This document shows, in pieces, positions 53,881-64,000 of a DNA stretch of 64,000 nt (its first letter is position 1; the number at the start of each line of letters is the position of its first letter). A program made the translations under genes and the position numbers. This DNA comes from Benincasa hispida. Its lineage: Eukaryota; Streptophyta; Magnoliopsida; Cucurbitales; Cucurbitaceae. The DNA is taken from assembly GCF_009727055.1 (NCBI RefSeq), contig NC_052357.1:9372720-9436719 (forward strand), in the 5' to 3' direction. The notes beneath the pieces were generated by a model, which saw only the letters and a program-made list of their open reading frames with translations, did not search any database and was not told where the DNA came from.

Positions 53881-54498
53881 GAAGGAGTAATATAACATGC
53901 AACGAAAGACTTCATAATCAATAAGCACTTAAACTACATTTAATTTGAGTTTTAAGCATGTTGTTCATATAACATTCATAAGAGGGATTGAAACACATAT
54001 TACATTTGAAGATCTCTTCCACGAATTCAGCAGAAATCCATCAAGATAGAGCTTGAATCTTCAAGAAGACCACCACCAAGATCTTCTCCACTATGCTCAA
54101 GTAGGAACATGTGGTGGAAATACTTAAATCAAGTTAAATTGAGGATGAACAAGTGAGGGATGAGTAGGATTTTCAGGTTTTCACTTCAACAAGTAAAACT
54201 CAGATTGCTTAATAATCTTTATGCATGGAGCTTCTATATATAAATAGAATTCATGCAAAACCAATAGGCTGCAGGGCACCACTTACTTGGTGATCATCAC
54301 AAGATTCAATTGGATTTTGATGATAATCCATCAAAAAGTGGTTAGTGGGGTTTTCCCAAAAAATGAAAAAATCCATTAACTTAAAAAAATGATTTCAAAA
54401 ATATTATTTTATTATTTAAATTAGTTTTATAAAATTAATTAAAAAATAATTAATTTAAATAAAACTAATTTTAGTTAATTTTTAATTAAACTTTTAAA
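53881..54498. other. Unassigned AT-rich repeat-like stretch
   Basis: No gene. The end (54380-54500) is almost only A and T. It separates the LTR fragment from the broken end of element L, and may be the end of a further LTR that I cannot delimit. Confidence 0.35.
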
Positions 54499-55870
54499 TT
54501 AAAATAATACTCCATTTCCTCGCAGAGTAGTTCCAGATCCCAAAACTATTCTGTAATTGGTTGTGGTTGTGATGATCAACTGCAGACGATTCGCTAGTCC
54601 CTCTAATATAAAGTTATGTGTAGATCCACAGTCTATCAATACCACTACCGCTTCTCTTTTGATATCCCCTCTAATCTTCATTGTTCGTGGGTTCGTCAAT
54701 CCCACAATTAAGTTCAGGGATAGTTCAACAATAGATGAAATTTCCTCACTCAGCATCAGCATACACAATTCTAACGTCTCTTCTCTTACTTCGTCTTCCT
54801 CATGCAACTCCAACTCCTATCTAGTCGCCTGAACCACAAGCAATCTCAATTCTCTCAACTTTCGCCCTTTGCATCGGTGTCCAATAGTGTATTTTTCATC
54901 GCATCGGAAACAGATCCCCTTTTCACTCTTCGACTAAAATTCAGCATCTGTTAATCTTCTTGCCATAATTTCTCTCCGGTTATCATTATTCAATGTTCCT
55001 CATCGGAAATGTCTCTTCGGTCTTCTCTCCCTCTTTCGGTTCACTTCTGCTTACTGATTTACTCACATTTTTAGTATTGAGTTTTGAAGCGTTCGAATTT
55101 TGGAACTTACCTCCGTATGTTCGCGCTCATCCCACTTCGACCCGCGCATTTTCTCTATCTTCAACATGTTGTGTCAACGACATCATTTATGCTAACCCGG
55201 TGGGATTCCAGCATTCAACTTCTGCCTTTATCCATGGCGCCAAACTGTTCATGGATGTCTTCTCAAGAACTTCATTCGACAAATGCGGCAACGACGCTAC
55301 TAACTTATCGAATAGATTTTGATCTGCCTCCACCGTCGTTTCTTGTTTAATAGTTAAGAATTTTCCACAGATCGATCCCTCCCTTAAAGATCGGAATCGC
55401 ACAAGCATCCTTTTCTTGAAGTTTTCCTAGTCTTTGAATGGGTCTCTGCCTTCCTTCGACCGGTACCAATCTAATGTGGCACCGTCAAAACTCACAACTG
55501 CCACCGTCATCTTCTCAGATTCAATCAACTTATGAATTTGAAAATAGCGATCTACTCCGCTAAACACCGGCGTTTCAACTTTCTTGAATTTACTCCAGTT
55601 GCAAATCACATATTCTCCGGCTTTTTTCACCGGAACTATTTACTTTGCACACATTACGAGTATTCGATCTTTCTGCCTCTTCTGAAACTTTTGCCTTTCC
55701 CTTGGCCATTTCCGTAACATAAGAAAAGAGCATTTGTTGATGTTTCTCTGCATGCAATCCCATATTCTCAACGCTCTTTGCCAACGTCGCCAAATTCTCC
55801 TTTATGGTTGGCAATTTCTGTATTTCGACTTTGAATCCAAAGATCTCTTGTTCTAGTAATTCCAATTTCT
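54499..55870 (-). pseudogene. Element L gag-protease remnant
   Basis: Gag pieces in changing frames: coiled-coil N-terminus (55865-55590), 'KKVETPVFSGVDRYFQIHKL' and 'VSFDGATLDWYRSKEGRDPF' (55630-55427), then 'SLREGSICGKFLTIKQETTV' (55408-55187). A zinc knuckle CFRCDEKYTIGHRCK lies near 54925-54880, and protease 'VLIDCGSTHNFILEGLANRL' near 54640-54580. The FSG..YF start and CxRCDEKY knuckle are typical of chromoviruses. Several stops separate the pieces. Confidence 0.78.
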
Positions 55871-55904
55871 CTTCAAAACATTTCTAAACCATGCTTGCCC
55901 AGAT

Positions 55905-55920
55905 GGTTGCTTTGATACCA
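55905..55920 (-). other. Primer binding site of element L
   Basis: The minus strand reads TGGTATCAAAGCAACC three bases after the LTR end, complementary to the initiator-tRNA-Met 3' end. Confidence 0.75.
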
Positions 55921-55923
55921 ATT

Positions 55924-56565
55924 TGTTAGGGAACTGATTCTTGAAATTCTTTATTTATGTAACAAGTGGTTCAATCTCCCGGAATATGAACTAAATGATG
56001 AACAAACTCTTTATTAAATGATAAGACACAAACAGAGACTAGACGATGGCTTAACAACTCCAAATGATCCTTTACAAACTATACGATCGCTTAAAGTCTC
56101 TACAAGATCGCTGAGTAACACTAGACGATCGCCCAAAAACACCCCACGATCGCTTACAAGGAACTACACGATCGCTTACAAAACATTACACAATCGCTTA
56201 CCAAACGCTATACGATCGCCTACCAAATGCTACACGATTGTTGAGCTTTGCTACACGATCGCTTAGTAGAAGTAGACGATGAACGGGCACACTGCGATGA
56301 CGTTTTTGCGATAAAGACTTCCGAACCCCCACTCTCGAGAGCTCTCCTTCCTTACTCCTGATATTTAGACTTTGCAGCCCTCCCTTCCAGTTTCTTCCTT
56401 CTTTTTAAACCTCAAATTCTCCCAACAGCCTTGACAATAATCCTTAACTGATTCAACTGCCGACTTCCCCTTTTCTTTTTTATTCTTTCTTTTTTGATAT
56501 TGCAACATAATTGGAGTCCTATCAGAAGTCCGCAGGAAGGATGAACTTATCCACTTTAACCAACA
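55924..56565 (-). repeat. Element L 5' LTR (642 bp)
   Basis: Bounded by TGTTAGG on + at 55924 and CCAACA ending at 56565, giving matched TGTTGG..CTAACA ends on the minus strand. It contains the ACGATCGCTTA minisatellite (56040-56290). Confidence 0.75.
56040..56290. repeat. ~25-bp minisatellite, ACACGATCGCTTAC type
   Basis: About nine to ten degenerate units around the core (A/T)ACACGATCGCTTACAAA recur every 23-28 bases inside the LTR of L. Confidence 0.85.
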
Positions 56566-56573
56566 CATCTTCT

Positions 56574-58639
56574 TGTTGGGGATGATGCCCTAAACTCTCG
56601 TTGGGTCCTGTAGTTTATAAACACTGTATTGAACAAACGCTTGTGATGTAATAATATATGATATTTCCTTCACTATTGTCTATGAAACATGGAATGTTTT
56701 ATTTGCTTTACCACAAAGCAATAAACTAAGATCCCTAGTTGTCATTGTAACTTAAGCATGTATGTGGAGACATATAGGTAGATCATGCCTTAAGTGATAA
56801 CCAAAATGGTTTGTACTACAGATGTGACCCGCTTTGTAAAGAGTTACAATGTGGTGACTTAATATAGATGGTCTGATCCTGATTATTCATGTGGAGACAT
56901 ACGAGCGGGGGCATCCTATACAAAGGAGTTTGTATAAGACTAAACCACGAAGTGTTATAGTCTCGTTGTATAACATCGTTCATGACAGAGACTTCACTTT
57001 ACTAGGATGACCATAGGTAACATGACCTTAATCCTGAGTGAGTTGGGAACTTCTGCCTTTGAGGGTGGTTCTTTGATTTGCATGGGTGTGAATGGCCAGA
57101 TTGCCGACTCAAACCTACCCCTTTAGGGATTCGTCTAATTTGAGAGTTGGGAACTCAACTACACAAGATGGAATTCACTTCTTCCCTAAATTAGGGGTAA
57201 GTAGATAGATTGCTCTCTTAAGGGTTGATTCCGGGGCTTGAATGATGTGGCGCCACACATCTTCTCATGGCTCGAGAGGTGTCCACACATAGTAAGACTA
57301 TGTTGTATTGTTCATTAGAGGGATTAGTGGTACTTAAGGAAGTTAGATGTAACTACAGGGGAAAAATGGTAAATTGGCCCAACTGTACTTAAACAACATC
57401 TCTAAAGGGTTATCAGACTGTTGACTAGTTATATCCGATGGACACAAAAATATATCTGCGGTGAGAATAGTACAGTTGTCGATCTTTAGTGGAGTTCCTG
57501 GCAAATTAACATATGTTGATCTCGTGGTTAAAGAGTTTAGTCAGTTATTCACTGTACCGTTAGAGCTTCAAGCCACAGGTCCATAAGGTCCCTTGGTAGC
57601 TCAATGGATTCAAGTTAAGAATCAGTTTTTGAATCAGTTTGAAGTGTTTAAATTGACAAAGAGGTAGTTTGATTAATATGATATGATTAAACTGGTCGAT
57701 TATATTATGGATATAATTGACATAATGTATGAGATACATTAATTGGAGAAAAAGGATATAAATAATGATTTTAATATCTAGTGGAGGAGAAGAGGACTAT
57801 GGTTTATATGTTTGCATATGATGTGAATATTAAAACTATAGGTTATAAATATATATGATCATAATTTATTTATAATTAAACAATTATGAGTTAATTGTTG
57901 GTGGTTTTTCTCCATAACCGTACGTGAAAGTGGGAGGTTGCATTCAGTTTTCATAACTAAAGGATAAAATGAAAAATGATTTCATTTTTTGCAAAGAGAT
58001 CGGATAATCGCTTCAATTTTGGTACACTGCCCATTGTATAGTTAACGAGAGCCTACACAACAGTTCAAGTTTTCCTAAACGATCACGTACACGCATAGTC
58101 GACCTAAACGATCGCGCGCGAGAGCGAGATTACCTAAACGATTGTCCTAAACGATCGTATACCTTTTACTAAATGATCGAGAATCCATCTATACGATAGA
58201 CACAAAAAACTCTCCCACTTGCTTGGTCGTTGAATACGATCGTGTTTCCTAATTCCCTCTACCAAATCCAACAGAGCCCATACCTTCTAGATTCCCACTC
58301 TGAGAATACCAAGGTCACTAGTGTGGTGTCCTCGTTGCTGCTTGTTCGTGTAGAAGATCGTTCGGTGGTGAACGACAGCGAGATTTGGTGGACGATTGAC
58401 TTGGCGATCACAACGACAGTGAGAGTTGCTGATCTTGACGAGAGCGAAGGACAAAAAGAAGAAACGTTCTTCAAAGTTAAGTCTCTTATTCCTTTTTTAT
58501 TTATTTGTTGAAAGCATGTCGTAATCTATTCTTTGATGCATAACTTGTATGTATATTTATTAATGCGGTATTTCTGTCACAATGAATTTGGAACGATCTT
58601 GCTTCCGCTCATAGGTACTCTTTGATAAGAGTTCCTTCA
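56574..58639 (+). repeat. Copia-type long LTR (about 2.07 kb)
   Basis: Starts TGTTGGGGATGATGCCC and ends CCTTCA just before the primer site TGGTATCAGAGTCAGG at 58642. Most of its first half matches the LTR fragment at 52240-53880. It contains a cluster of CCTAAACGATCG units at 58073-58190. The DNA after the primer site does not hold recognisable copia genes, so this is a 5' LTR whose element is truncated. Confidence 0.72.
58073..58200. repeat. CCTAAACGATCG-type short repeats
   Basis: CCTAAACGATC and close variants (CTAAATGATCG, CTATACGAT) appear about six times in 130 bases within the copia-type LTR. Confidence 0.7.
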
Positions 58640-59240
58640 ATTGGTATCAGAGTCAGGTTTTGATATTCCAAATCCATTGTAGTATAGAATAACATTTGCA
58701 TTCTTAGTGGGTGAAGCATGTCTACATTTTGTTTAAGCATTAAACATGTGTTTGTGGATGTGGATTAATGGAGTTTTTTGGGATGATGCCTCTGGTTATT
58801 TAATTCTTTTACATTCAAAGTTAATTGTAAGGCTCCCTGTGATTTTGGGCATATTAACTTGCTATCGAGTCTGTAATTCAAAGAGTTTGAGTCACTGTGA
58901 GTCGCTCGTGATGAAGCTTCAAGGCAAGAAGTTGCACTATACTTTGAGGATGAAGATGACCAAGTGTTGGTCAGATCGTGTAAATGATGGGTATGCGATC
59001 GTTGAGTATCAGATACTCGACAGCAAGGTGAACGCGCGCGCACTAGACGATCATGTAGCTTAGCAAGCTTCATCGCTTAGTTATTGACTATGATAACTTG
59101 TAGAAATACAAGGTATTGTGGCTCAAAAGTTGGAACAATTAGAGTCTTTAATGATAAAATCTCAGCATCTTTAGAGAAAACGCATGAAATTACTCGAACA
59201 CTATCAAACTCATGCAAAAGAATGTTTATTGCTAAAATAT
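58640..59240 (+). other. Primer site and truncated leader, then unassigned DNA
   Basis: The initiator-Met primer site at 58642-58653 is followed by DNA without recognisable gag. An open stretch (58746-59063) has no domain I know and includes a GATCG/GCGCGC-rich tail. The border to the next LTR (D) is not sharp. Confidence 0.4.
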
Positions 59241-60932
59241 TGTGGCACTAACGCATGATATTGCAGGATCTCAACAAAAGGCTAACGCATGATTAAGAAA
59301 AGTGTCAGAGGCAAAGTCTAACACATGGAGCATGCGTCAGAGGGATTCAACGCAAGGAAGATTCATTGATTCAGGCTGTTTGTGTCAAATCACCACTTGC
59401 AAGCATGGGCACCTGTAGTGGACGGTGTCTGAAAAGCATCTATGTGTCAGGCGGCTGACCAGGGTATGGAAATTAATGTTGCCCATAATCAAGTTGGAGA
59501 AGACCGATGCCTATAAATAGAAGAAATCCCACTAGATGGAAGAAGTTTTTCTTGAGAGTTATTCAGTTGGAGCTTAGTTTAGAATCTTAGATCTTTAGAG
59601 CTGTGCTGTGGTGCCGAGAAGAACAAAAGGGAAGAGAACCACCACCATCGTCGATCAAGGAGTGGAGGAAGCTGAGCTCGAGAGAGACATTTCTTCCAAT
59701 TCTTACACAAGTGGTTGTACACGACTAGAATTGAGCCAAAGAGGACAAGAGATTGTACTCTGCGGCTTGAATCCTTTCATTTCATCTTACTTATTGCTTT
59801 CATCTTCTCATTTGATTAAGTATTGGTTTTGTAAAGACAATCAGTTTCTTTATAAATTCACATATTTGATCTATCATACTTTGCCATTGTTTATTTCTTG
59901 TTTATGTTGGATGCATCTACAACTTCATGCAAAATTCCATTTCAAACGCTTAAGCCAACTAAATCAATTGGTAAAAGCATCTTTAGCTTAAACTATTCGA
60001 GAGAATAAGTAAGCCAGCATCAAGTTAGAAATACTTAGTACATTTAGAGATAGACATACTGGTGTTTTATTGCATCATGTGTTTGATGCATACATCCTAG
60101 AGAAAGGTATTGTATGATATTCGCATTGAGAAGTGTCGTATAGAGTCTAATGCATAAACGGAGATAAACAAGTCATCTCATTCGCATCGTATTCTTGTTC
60201 GTGTACATCTAACTTAGATCGACGCATATCACTTGTATCAAACTCTATTTTCACACGACCCATCATTCTCTACTCGACCCTTTTGTATCTTCTTGCACAC
60301 ACACACAACAGCTTAGTGTAAATAATTCATTTCTACATACCCTTAGGATATCTTTACAACAATTACAATGCAAGGTCTGTGTTAGCTTTAACTTATCACT
60401 TCAGCGCAACTAAAAAAATTGGGATGTTTATATTAGTTATCTTTCTTTTTCTACTTCGTACATAAGACTTGCCGTCACATTTCATGATCTCTATATAATC
60501 TTCACAGCCAGCTTGACCTCAGTATCTTGTATCATGAAGCCTATATCTTGTACCATCTTAGCTTAGGTTTACTGCACTTTATTTTATTATCGCATATTTA
60601 CTGCTTTCCTTTATTTTATCGCGGTTTTTAAATACTTGTACAAACCTCACTTTTAAAAGATTGAAAAACCTGGTCGCATGTATCATAAACATAACGCAAT
60701 AACCTCAAACAGTCCCTGTGTTTGACCTCGGATCACATCAAGAAACTTGTGGTGGAATTATACTTGGTTCCAACGCAAGGAAACTTGTGACATGCACAAC
60801 ATACTACAAGAGCATTCATTAATAACGCATATCTAGAAGTAGTATTGCATGAATTGAGTCAAGTCAGGTCATCATTGCATATCAATAGGCTTGAACCATG
60901 CATGCATATCATCGTATAAACCCAACGTTACA
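59241..60932 (+). repeat. Element D 5' LTR (start approximate)
   Basis: Ends CGTTACA at 60932, six bases before an exact tRNA-Asp primer site. The TATA box is at 59512-59519. The 'CCCTGTGTTTGACCTCGG' block is at 60712-60729. The start at TGTGGCACTAACG (59241) is a guess from the ~1.69 kb length of related LTRs. The last part matches fragment C (16502-17000, minus). Confidence 0.6.
59512..59519 (+). promoter_or_regulatory. TATA box in element D LTR
   Basis: TATAAATA in CCTATAAATAGAAG, same role as the boxes in A, B and K. Confidence 0.55.
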
Positions 60933-60938
60933 AGTTTA

Positions 60939-60956
60939 TGGCGCCGTTGCCGGGGA
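60939..60956 (+). other. Primer binding site of element D (tRNA-Asp, exact)
   Basis: TGGCGCCGTTGCCGGGGA matches the complement of the plant tRNA-Asp 3' end without mismatch. Confidence 0.88.
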
Positions 60957-61016
60957 TTGGTTAACGGTTTATTGTTTAAGTGTGTTTGTTCATTACGGAG
61001 AAAAGCTTGACGGTTT

Positions 61017-62520
61017 ATGAGTACTGCTGCCGTACCAGAATTCGAAGCTAACCCTGAGATTGAGCGTACATTTCGCACACGGATACGTCAGAACCGAATT
61101 AGGCAAAAGAAGGCAGCAAGCATGGCAGACAACAATGATAATGCGGTACTGGTGGTAAATCAAGGGGCTATTCGACCAGCGCAGGATCCGTTTTTCTGGC
61201 AGCTAATCGCAACATCCCAATGAGGAATTATGCGGCACCCAATCTATATGACTTTTCGCCTTGGATTTCGAGGCCTACTGTCGAGGAGAACGCAAGGTTC
61301 AAAATTAAGTCGGTCATGCTTCAAATGATCCAAAATGTCTGGCAATTTGGAGGTCTGCAAGGTGAAGACCCATACGCCCACCTGACCATCTTTGTTGAAA
61401 TGTGCGGCAACTTCTCTCTATCTGGCGTAACCCCGGAGAGTATAAGACTATATTTGTTCCCTTACACCTTGAGGGACGAGGCCAAGAAGTGGGCTTACTC
61501 ATTGAAGCCAAATGAGATAACATAGTGGAGCGATTTATGAAGAAGTTCTTCCCACCAGCCATCAACGCAAGGCGACAGAAGGACATGTTGAACTTCAAGC
61601 AGAAGGAGAATGAGACCCTGAGCACCGCCTGGGTGCGATTTAGAAGATTGGTGAAAAAATGCCCGCATATCGAAATCCCCGATTGCGTCTTGATGGAAAC
61701 TTTTTACGATGGCCTGAACAGATCAATGCAGGCTATTGCTAATGCCTCCACGGCAGGAGGTTTTATGGATAAAACATACACAGAGGCTAATGTCATCCTT
61801 GACCGCATATTGCGGAACATGGATGATTGGATTGATGATGGATATGGAGGTCGAGACGCTGATAGATGAAAGAATGAAACTGCCATTGTCTCTGCGGAGA
61901 CAATGACCACGTTGGCCACCCAAATGGCCGCGGTGACCTCCATTCTCCAGTCGATGGAAATTAACCAAGGAGCCATCCCCCAACAATCAGCTTAACCTGC
62001 TGCGCCGGCTCAAGTGGCTGCAATAAGTTGCGTCAATTGTGGAGGGGCTCACGTAACTGAAATATGCCCATCGAACATCCAACAAGTATGTGCCAACCAG
62101 AACAACCTTTCAGAAACACCTATAATCCTGGTTGGAGGAGCCATCCTAACTTCGGTTGAAGAGGCAATCCCAACCTAGGGGGGCCAATCAACCATCAAGG
62201 TGGCGGACGAGGGAATCCTCCTTTTCACCAGAATTCAAATCAAGGGCAGCAGAGACAGTCGCATCACCAGCAACTCTCATCTTCTAACACTTCTGAAAGC
62301 TCTCTAGAGACCCTGCTGAAGCAATACATGGATAAAAACGACGCAGTGATGCAAGCTCAGGCATCTTCGATTAGGAATTTGGAGATCCAAGTGGGCCAGT
62401 TGGCATCCGAGCTGAGAAGCAGAGCACCAGGAACGTTGCCCAGCAATTCAGAAGCTTCAGGATCTACAGGAAAGGAGCAATGTCCTTATGACATTGGGCA
62501 GGCAAGTAGGACCGCCTGCG
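61017..62520 (+). pseudogene. Element D gag, nearly continuous
   Basis: Starts at ATG 61017 ('MSTAAVPEFEANPEIERTF'). After a frame change near 61200 it continues 'NYAAPNLYDFSPWISRP', 'MLQMIQNVWQFGG', 'DEAKKWAYSLKPNEIT', a stop at 61523 where Trp/Gln is expected, then 'MKKFFPPAINARRQKDML', 'TAWVRFRRLVKKCPH', 'METFYDGLNR', 'TAGGFMDKTYTEANVIL' to a stop at 61867. The zinc knuckle is CVNCGGAHVTEIC (about 62032-62070). A Gly/Asn/Gln-rich tail and 'SLETLLKQYMDKNDAVMQAQ' (about 62300-62360) end it. Better preserved than the gag of A, but at least three stops or shifts break it. Confidence 0.8.
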
Positions 62521-63290
62521 GAGATGTGGATTGCGCCCATTCAAGAAACGAATTTTTCGGCCCATATCTCACTACTATGTTTAATGCTTTCTTAAATTCT
62601 CATCTTTCTGAATTCTTGAATTTTGTCTTCACTTGCTTATTTAATTCATTCTTGACTTTATGAATTTATTTCTTCATTTATTTCCTTGGCATTTATTTTT
62701 GTCTCGTCTTTAATTCTTTAAGTTTTTCTGTAATTAATGTGTTGAGCTTTAAATGGTGAATGATGGAGTAATAAAGAAAAAAATTTATTGCCGCAAGTCA
62801 TAGCACTTGCGTTGATGAAAAAAATAAAATAAAATAAGTCATATAATCAATAAGAAGTATGCAAGGCAATAATGAACGCATATTGAACCAATAAGATACA
62901 CTTTGCGTTTACCCAATTCAACTGTATGGAGTTGAAGGGTGTGTTGCGCTCGTATATGTACTTTGCCCGTTCTTAGCTAAATGTACTATGTTGAGGTATC
63001 CTCCAGAAATGTGTTGGTTAAGGGGTGTGTTGCGGGGATATATGCGTTGTTGTCTGTCCTCAGCGAAGATGCATTTGCGTTGGTGAGCACATTGCGTTAA
63101 TCTTTATCTTGCGTCTATTCAAATAAAATATTAAAGAAAACTCTTTTTGTAATTTGAGGGGAAGTCTAATCATTTCGTATTCCAAAGCAATTATGATTCG
63201 GCAAATGAAAAGACAGATCTTTTCTGAAATTCCATAAATGAGGGAGGTCAAACGACGCACCTTTTGAGTGTCTTGAGGCCGGTCGCCACA
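62521..63290. other. Non-coding stretch after D gag
   Basis: AT-rich with GTGTTGCG(C/G)..ATATG phrases repeated near 62940-62960 and 63025-63045. No protein domain seen in six frames. Confidence 0.4.
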
Positions 63291-63479
63291 AAAATAGCGT
63301 TGGGCCCACTACGGCCCAACCTATAAATAGAGCCCCTCCCTCTATGGTAAAGCTTTACCTCATTTTGGCAAACAGAAACCCTAGNAAAATAGCGTTGGGC
63401 CCACTACGGCCCAACCTATAAATAGAGCCCCTCCCTCTATGGTAAAGCTTTACCTCATTTTGGCAAACAGAAACCCTAG
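63291..63479. repeat. Exact 94-bp direct duplication around a single N
   Basis: 63291-63384 and 63386-63479 are identical, separated by the only ambiguous base in the window (N at 63385). Both contain TATAAATA and a CAAACAGAAACCCTAG end. The pattern is what contig joining leaves when overlapping ends are not merged. Confidence 0.95.
63417..63424 (+). promoter_or_regulatory. TATA box upstream of the last reading frame
   Basis: CCTATAAATAGAGCCCCTCC has plant core-promoter form, about 130 bases before the ATG at 63551. An identical copy sits at 63322-63329 in the duplicated segment. Confidence 0.55.
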
Positions 63480-63550
63480 CACCTTAGTATCCGAACTTCC
63501 TTCTTCCCCAACATTCCAACATTGTACCAGTTCTTCCAAGCTTAGCTTCC

Positions 63551-64000
63551 ATGGCTGACCAAACTCCCAACCAATCTGTTTCACCATCAACCCCTGACTA
63601 AGTAGCCATGCGAGAGACAGCTTTTCTGGCTGCCAGTCACAGACTCGCCGCCCAAGCCCACACTGTTCCTAGAATCATTGGGAGAGCCCCCTGGCCGTTA
63701 GGCCTCTTCTGTTCAAAAGAGGAGGAAGAACTGAAAGCACACCTGTTCCAACTCCGACCGTGTCAACTGAAAGTGAAAGGAAAAGACGCAATGACACGGA
63801 GTTATTTGGCAACATTTTGAGCAACCTGGACCTAGGAGGTGGACTACCAGAGATAGGGGTTGTAAACCAACCACTGTCTACGGAGGAGGAGACGCTGGTG
63901 GTGGCGGATAGAGTAGTGGTGGCAGAGGCAGTGGCGATTGAAGAAGAAACGGGAAGAGGCGTTATGGCCCCAAAGATTCCTGAGGTGACTGCCAACGTAG
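63551..64000 (+). pseudogene. Broken reading frame of unknown function (runs off window)
   Basis: ATG at 63551 opens 'MADQTPNQSVSPSTPD', then TAA at 63599. The same frame goes on 'VAMRETAFLAASHRLAAQAH' up to about 63740. There a frame change continues as 'STPVPTPTVSTESERKRRND' and an acidic, Val/Glu-rich stretch to the window end. The start is Ser/Pro/Thr-rich and likely disordered. I do not recognise the family. Its place after an Athila-like gag with a private TATA box would suit a second ORF of a retroelement, or the N-terminus of a gene on the joined contig. Confidence 0.45.

Larger units (their letters stand above)
54499..56565 (-). mobile_element. Chromovirus-type Ty3/gypsy fragment L
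   Basis: On the minus strand: complete 5' LTR (56565-55924), initiator-Met primer site (55920-55905), gag (about 55870-54840) and protease (54813-54499), then a truncation. The LTR starts TGTTGGTTAAAG and ends TCCCTAACA. RT, integrase and the 3' LTR are absent. Confidence 0.8.
60933..63290 (+). mobile_element. Athila-like element D, gag-bearing internal part
   Basis: Exact tRNA-Asp primer site (60939-60956), then gag to about 62520. No protease, RT or integrase follows before the window ends. The 62520-63290 stretch is AT-rich with AACGCA/TGCGTT words like the other Athila-like copies, and shows no coding sequence. Element D is truncated or non-autonomous. Confidence 0.7.

Noticed and set aside
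54993..55350. Plus-strand reading frames over element L
   Set aside because: They are opposite-strand shadows of the gag remnant read on the minus strand.
56040..56290. CRISPR-like array of short repeats
   Set aside because: Units vary in sequence and spacing, there are no unique spacers, and the genome is a plant. It is a minisatellite in an LTR.
63291..63479. Real recent tandem duplication carrying two promoters
   Set aside because: The single N exactly between identical copies makes an assembly overlap far more likely.

Overview
The window is a repeat-rich stretch of a flowering-plant (eudicot) nuclear genome. The evidence is spliced genes with GT..AG introns, a nuclear-encoded chloroplast protein gene of eleven exons, a plant-specific phytocyanin-like gene, and many plant LTR retrotransposons primed by tRNA-Asp or initiator tRNA-Met. 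The FTSHI2 N-terminus and the retroelement style look cucurbit-like to me, but that is an impression from memory, not something shown here.

Layout. 1-16.5 kb: an Athila-like Ty3/gypsy element on + (A, 1-7028), a truncated chromovirus remnant on - (F, 7029-9230), then a second Athila-like element on - (B, 9953-16501) whose 5' end joins an LTR of another family (C). 17.3-22.4 kb: a non-autonomous LTR element on - (K), followed by a C-rich, CATG-rich, LTR-like stretch. 23.1-24.2 kb: a two-exon early-nodulin-like gene (ENODL, -). 24.3-29.5 kb: AT-rich intergenic DNA with a decayed RNase H-like fragment. 29.56-47.77 kb: the FTSHI2 gene (-), with an 885-codon reading frame that stays open across eleven exons although two introns have been inflated by retrotransposons. 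Intron 9 (6.0 kb) holds an LTR-like insertion with a complete but deleted chromovirus (E) inside it. Intron 5 (7.4 kb) holds a short LTR element (H) split by a Ty1/copia element (G). 48.1-49.3 kb: tandem repeats. 49.4-52.2 kb: a decayed DUF1985/Ulp1-type gene. 52.2-59.2 kb: copia-type long LTRs and a chromovirus fragment (L). 59.2-63.3 kb: an Athila-like 5' LTR plus gag (D). 63.3-64 kb: a single N flanked by an exact 94-bp duplication, then a promoter-like segment and a broken reading frame of unknown function.

Only two host genes look functional: FTSHI2 and ENODL. FTSHI2 encodes an inner-envelope AAA protein of the FtsHi group with an intact ATPase core and a destroyed zinc site. ENODL encodes a secreted, GPI-anchor-like phytocyanin that has lost copper ligands. 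They share no obvious pathway. Everything else is mobile DNA in different stages of decay. I found no tRNA, rRNA, CRISPR or bacterial-type operon. The most interesting features are the nested insertions inside a living gene, the recurrent GATCG-containing minisatellites in unrelated repeats, and the AACGCA-type words shared by the Athila-like elements and the C-rich stretch.
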